Positions 60,901 through 64,000 of a stretch of DNA of 64,000 nt are shown piece after piece. Location: assembly GCF_026619435.1 (NCBI RefSeq), contig NZ_JAOVZQ010000001.1:3231501-3295500 (forward strand), given 5' to 3'. Source of the stretch: Hoeflea ulvae. Its GTDB lineage: Bacteria > Pseudomonadota > Alphaproteobacteria > Rhizobiales > Rhizobiaceae. The notes beneath the pieces were generated by a model. It made no database searches and was not told the origin of the DNA. It saw only the letters and a list, made by a program, of their open reading frames with translations. A program made the translations under genes and the position numbers. Numbering within the stretch: position 1 is the first letter of the stretch; each line of letters begins with the position of its first letter.

Positions 60901-63703
60901 AGCGCGCCGCGGCCATCAGGTCCGGGCTCACCGATGCGACCCAGCAGCTTTCCGCCACGCTCGACAGCGAAGGCCAGCGCTTTGCCGAACTGACCACTTC
61001 CGCCTCGGATCGGATCGACGCCAGCTTCGTCAAGGGCAATGACCGGATCGAGGAACGCCTGACGACCATGAACAACATGATCGGCATCGGGCTGGAATCG
61101 GTCTCCAAGACGATCGAAGGCAAGGCCACCGGCCTCGCCGCCAAATTGCGCGATGCCGTCGCCAACGCCGCCGTCGAACTGGACGAAGGCGCGCTCAAGG
61201 CCGGCGAAGCGCTGGGATCGATCGGCTCTGGGTTTGCCAGCAACATGGATGAACAGGCCCGCCAGTTCGCGCGGACCATCGACGAACATGTCGAACAGCG
61301 CACCGCCAACCTGGCCGCCCACGCCGACAACATAGCCGAGCGACTTTCCAGCGGCGCCGCCAATATCGGCACCGAGGCCAACCGCATCAGCGATCTGGTC
61401 GAGCGCGTCGGCCACACCGTCGAAAACCAGGCAAACACCATTGCCACCACGCTGGATTCGACCGAAGCCCGCTTTGCCGCCCAGGCCACGGCACTCACCT
61501 CGCGGCTGGAATCCGAAACCGGCGCGATTTCGAGCCGGATATCCAAGACCGCAAGCGACCTGGTCACCGCCCTTGACGACACGGCCGGCGCCGTCGATGC
61601 CCGCCTGACGACATCGGGAGACAAGCTCATTGCCCGCACCGGCTCGCTTGGCGAGACGCTCGAGCAGAAGGCGGCCGCCATCATCAAGCAGATGGTGGAA
61701 GCCGAACAGGCCATGGACACCCGCGCCACGGCGGTTCACTCCACCCTGGACGAGCGCACCCGCGAACTCAATTCGATGCTGGCCAGCCGCTCCGCCGAGC
61801 TGTCCCGTGTCATCGACGAACAGGCCCGTCCGCTGGTTGACCGCTATGCGGCCAGCGGCGAGGAATTCGCCACCCGGCTGACCGAGGTCACGCAGACCTC
61901 GACCGATCGCCTCCGCGCCGAAAACGCGGCGCTGATCAACGCCATCACCAACAGGACCAGCGAAACGCTCTCGGCCATCGAGAATGTCAACCAGAGCCTC
62001 AGCGGCAATGTCGGCACCTTGCTTGAGCGTCTGGGCGCCAGCAATGCGGACATCTCGGCAGTTGTCGAAAAGGCTGCCGCCACCCTGGGCGCGGCCAACG
62101 CACAGCTGAGCGAGACGTCGGGCGAGATTTCCTCCTCGACCGAAAAGGCGGCGGAACTGCTCTCCGGCTCCGCCCGGCTCCTCGACGGCAAGGTCGAACG
62201 GCTCACCGACATTTCCAGCCGCACGCTCAACCAGGTCGGCGCCATCGCCGGCCGCTTCGACGACCACTCGCGCGTGCTGGCTTCCGCATCGGATCTGCTC
62301 GGCGCGGCGCAGTCCAATCTCGCCTCGACGCTGGAAGAGCGCCGTGAAGCGCTGCAGGAACTCTCGCTCGGCCTGGTCAATCGCTCCGAACAGATCGAAA
62401 CCACCATGCATTCGCTCGAGGACATCGTTCTCAAGGCCTTCTCCGGCGCCGACGAACTGTCCAAGCGCGCCGCGGTGCGCCTTGAAGGCGGGCTGCGCAA
62501 TGCCGCCGAAAGCGCCACCAGGCTGCTTGATGACACGGAAGGCAAGGCACATTCGGTTGCGGCGGTGATGCGCGAGAGCGTCCGCGAAGCGGTCGAGGAC
62601 ACCGACAAGCTGTTGAGCGAAGCCGAAGCCCGTGCCAAGGCCGCCGCCGGAATCATCGCCGGAAACATGCGCGGCGCGGTGGAAGACACCGAAAAGCTGC
62701 TGAGCGAAACCGAAACCCGCGCCCAGTCCGCAGCCAGCCTGATGACCGGAAACATGCGCGGCGCGATGGAGGATGCCGACAAGCTGATGCGCGGCTCCGA
62801 AACCCGGGCCCAGTCCGCAGCCGGCCTGATGCGCGAAACCGTGCGTGAAGCCATTGAGGATGCAATTGCCCGCTTCTCCGGCGCCACCGACGAGATCCGC
62901 AAGTCCGCCGCAGACATCAAGCGCGAACTCGACGACACCAGGAGCGAGCTCAAGCGCGGCGCATTCGACCTGCCCGAGGAAACCCGCGAAAGCGCAGCCG
63001 CCATGCGCCGTGCTGTCGCCGACCAGATCAAGGCGCTGCAGGAACTCTCGCAGATCGTCGGTCAGTCCAGCCAGCGTGCCGAAGTCAGCCAGCCGGCGCC
63101 ACGTCCGGAACCGCGTGCGCCTGTTCAGCAGGCCGCGCCGCAGCGTCAGCCCGCTCCCGCCCAGGCAGCACCGGCGCCCCGCAACGAGGTTCCCGCCCAG
63201 CGGGCTCCCTGCGCGGCAGCGTCGATACGGCATCGGCCGCACCGGCCAAAAGCCAGGGCTGGGTCAGCGACCTGCTCCGCGCCGCATCCCGCGAGGAACA
63301 GAGCGCTGCACCGGCTCCCGTCGCCCCGAAGAAGCAGGAGCGCAATCCGCGCCATGTCGTGGAATCGCTCAATTCGCTGTCGGTCGACATTGCCCGCGCC
63401 ATCGACCATGACGCCTCGGTCGAGCTGTGGCGGCGTTACCAGCGCGGCGAGCGTGATGTCTTCACCCGCCGGCTCTACACGCTCAAGGGTCAGCAGACCT
63501 TTGACGAGATCAAGGACAAATACGGACGCGAGCCCGAATTCCGCGCAGCCGTCGACCGCTATATCGCCGATTTCGAAAAGCTGCTCTCCGATGTCGCGCG
63601 CAATGATCGCGACAACATGATGACCCAGACCTATCTGACCTCCGACACCGGCAAGGTCTACACCATGCTGGCCCACGCCAGCGGCCGTTTTGACCGCGAC
63701 TGA
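57969..63703 (+). CDS. Growth-pole-ring (GPR/RgsE-like) giant coiled-coil protein, frameshifted near the 3' end
   Basis: About 1911 residues if the frame is restored. An acidic N terminus (1-60), Pro-rich linker and two membrane segments (about 122-141 and 157-181) precede more than 1500 residues of apolipoprotein-like helix, including ten 33-residue repeats (59625-60614). The family is the GPR of Agrobacterium and RgsE of Sinorhizobium, needed for polar growth. Frame 1 runs to a stop at 63620, but conserved residues after about 63205 are in another frame: GSVDTASAAPAK and the C terminus SLNSLSVDIARAIDHDASVE through HASGRFDRD. One extra G in the GGG at 63202-63204 restores it, so a one-base loss is likely. 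Confidence 0.88.
59625..60614 (+). repeat. Ten tandem 99-bp (33-residue) repeats in the GPR-like gene
   Basis: Each copy follows the pattern ALExxLGxGxxRxEssTxxAASRIExTLxxRAE. Being 3 x 11 residues, the unit fits an 11-residue (hendecad) coiled coil, as in apolipoproteins. Copies are diverged at the DNA level but keep exact length, with no gaps over 990 bp. Confidence 0.9.
62568..62830 (+). repeat. Second repeat set in the GPR-like gene
   Basis: Three imperfect copies of the type MRGAVEDTEKLLSETETRAQSA, spaced 99, 87 and 75 bp (ATG codons at 62568, 62667, 62754 and 62829). The decreasing spacing suggests in-frame loss of turns within one ancestral unit. Confidence 0.8.
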
Positions 63704-63705
63704 TC

Positions 63706-64000
63706 ATGTCCGGGCCATCTGACAGACTGCAAAACCCCGCTCAAAGGCGGGGTTTTGCCATTTCAGGACTGGGCGAGATCGCCATCCGGTGCGTTGATAT
63801 TGCCGCCATGACCGCCTTCTACCGCGACATGCTGGGGCTCGAACTGCTGGCTGATCGCGGCGGCATCATCTTTTTCAGGCTGAACAATGGCGTCGAGGGT
63901 CACACCGCCGTGCTGGCGCTGTTCGATCCGCTCGTCAATCCCGAACGCGGCGCTTCCGTGGCCGCCTCGTCGACGCTGCATCACATTGCGCTGAGCCTGA
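63706..64000 (+). CDS. Glyoxalase/VOC-superfamily protein, cut by the window end
   Basis: At least 98 residues are visible. IAIRCVDIAAMTAFYRDMLGLELL, GIIFFRLNNG and STLHHIALSL are typical of the paired beta-alpha-beta-beta-beta units of the VOC fold; the metal His could be the one in LHHIAL. The frame is open from an ATG at 63706, but conserved sequence begins near GLGEIAIRC (about 63765), and a terminator hairpin lies between. The next in-frame ATG (63808) is too late, so the true start is uncertain. Confidence 0.7.
   Translation, partial: MSGPSDRLQNPAQRRGFAISGLGEIAIRCVDIAAMTAFYRDMLGLELLADRGGIIFFRLNNGVEGHTAVLALFDPLVNPERGASVAASSTLHHIALSL
63731..63756 (+). terminator. Rho-independent terminator of the GPR-like gene
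   Basis: AAAACCCCGC / GCGGGGTTTT, a perfect 10-bp stem ending in TTTT, 27 nt after the restored GPR stop (63703). It sits inside the longest possible reading of the VOC gene. Confidence 0.85.

Noticed and set aside
58730..63242. Two open frames of about 1000 codons antisense to the GPR-like gene
   Set aside because: They arise from the repetitive, biased codons of the coiled-coil gene and only mirror its repeats.

Overview
The window is a contiguous piece of an alphaproteobacterial chromosome, high in G+C, with a gene set typical of the Hyphomicrobiales (Rhizobiales). Pointers are the DUF1476 gene next to purC, the split purS/purQ/purL system, the hybrid kinase CckA beside a FliO-domain protein, an alphaproteobacterial DksA lacking most zinc cysteines, a GTTC-N7-GTTC type SOS box at recA, and a giant growth-pole-ring (GPR/RgsE-like) coiled-coil protein. 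A Rhizobiaceae relative such as Hoeflea would fit, but the genus is an inference. I see no rRNA, tRNA, CRISPR array, prophage or insertion sequence.

Layout. 1-7.6 kb: purine synthesis (purC, purS, purQ, then purL after three unrelated genes) and a BolA protein. 7.6-15.2 kb: a very basic small protein, monothiol glutaredoxin grxD, small conserved genes of unknown role, two overlapping Gfo/Idh/MocA oxidoreductases and a Bcr/CflA-type exporter. 15.2-18.9 kb (minus): glsA-ttcA-inositol-phosphatase-like operon and rpsD with a structured leader. 19-25 kb: pepT, a TadG-like von Willebrand protein, a HerA-like ATPase, DUF1127 and ArsR regulators. 25-29.5 kb (minus): acetyltransferase, TrmJ-like methyltransferase, murI, a beta-ketoacyl-ACP synthase and its probable MarR regulator. 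29.6-34.9 kb (plus): DJ-1/PfpI protein, ribbon-helix-helix protein, icd, a membrane protein-dedA-gst cluster and a DUF1883-GGDEF fusion.

35-43 kb: alaS and recA (minus), pseudouridine breakdown genes psuK-psuG, an orphan BrnA-like antitoxin, and a divergent MFS/MerR pair. 43-52 kb: OmpA-type lipoprotein, cckA, FliO-domain protein, dksA, sixA, ycjX-ycjF. 52-57.6 kb: folP-folB-folK (folK is frameshifted), a DUF922 protein, a candidate small RNA, a ferredoxin with its NADP reductase, and an Hpt protein. 57.9-63.7 kb: the GPR-like giant gene, built on 33-residue repeats and interrupted by one frameshift near its 3' end. The right edge cuts a glyoxalase-fold (VOC) gene.

Most of the window is conserved housekeeping. 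The points most worth checking are regulatory: a 12-bp operator shared by the MarR gene and its neighbouring KAS gene, a textbook 19-bp-spacer MerR promoter, the rpsD leader, and an intergenic sRNA candidate with an anti-Shine-Dalgarno stretch. Also notable are the DUF1883-GGDEF fusion and two precisely locatable single-base frameshifts (folK and GPR), which may be sequence errors. I did not find a clearly new multi-gene system.
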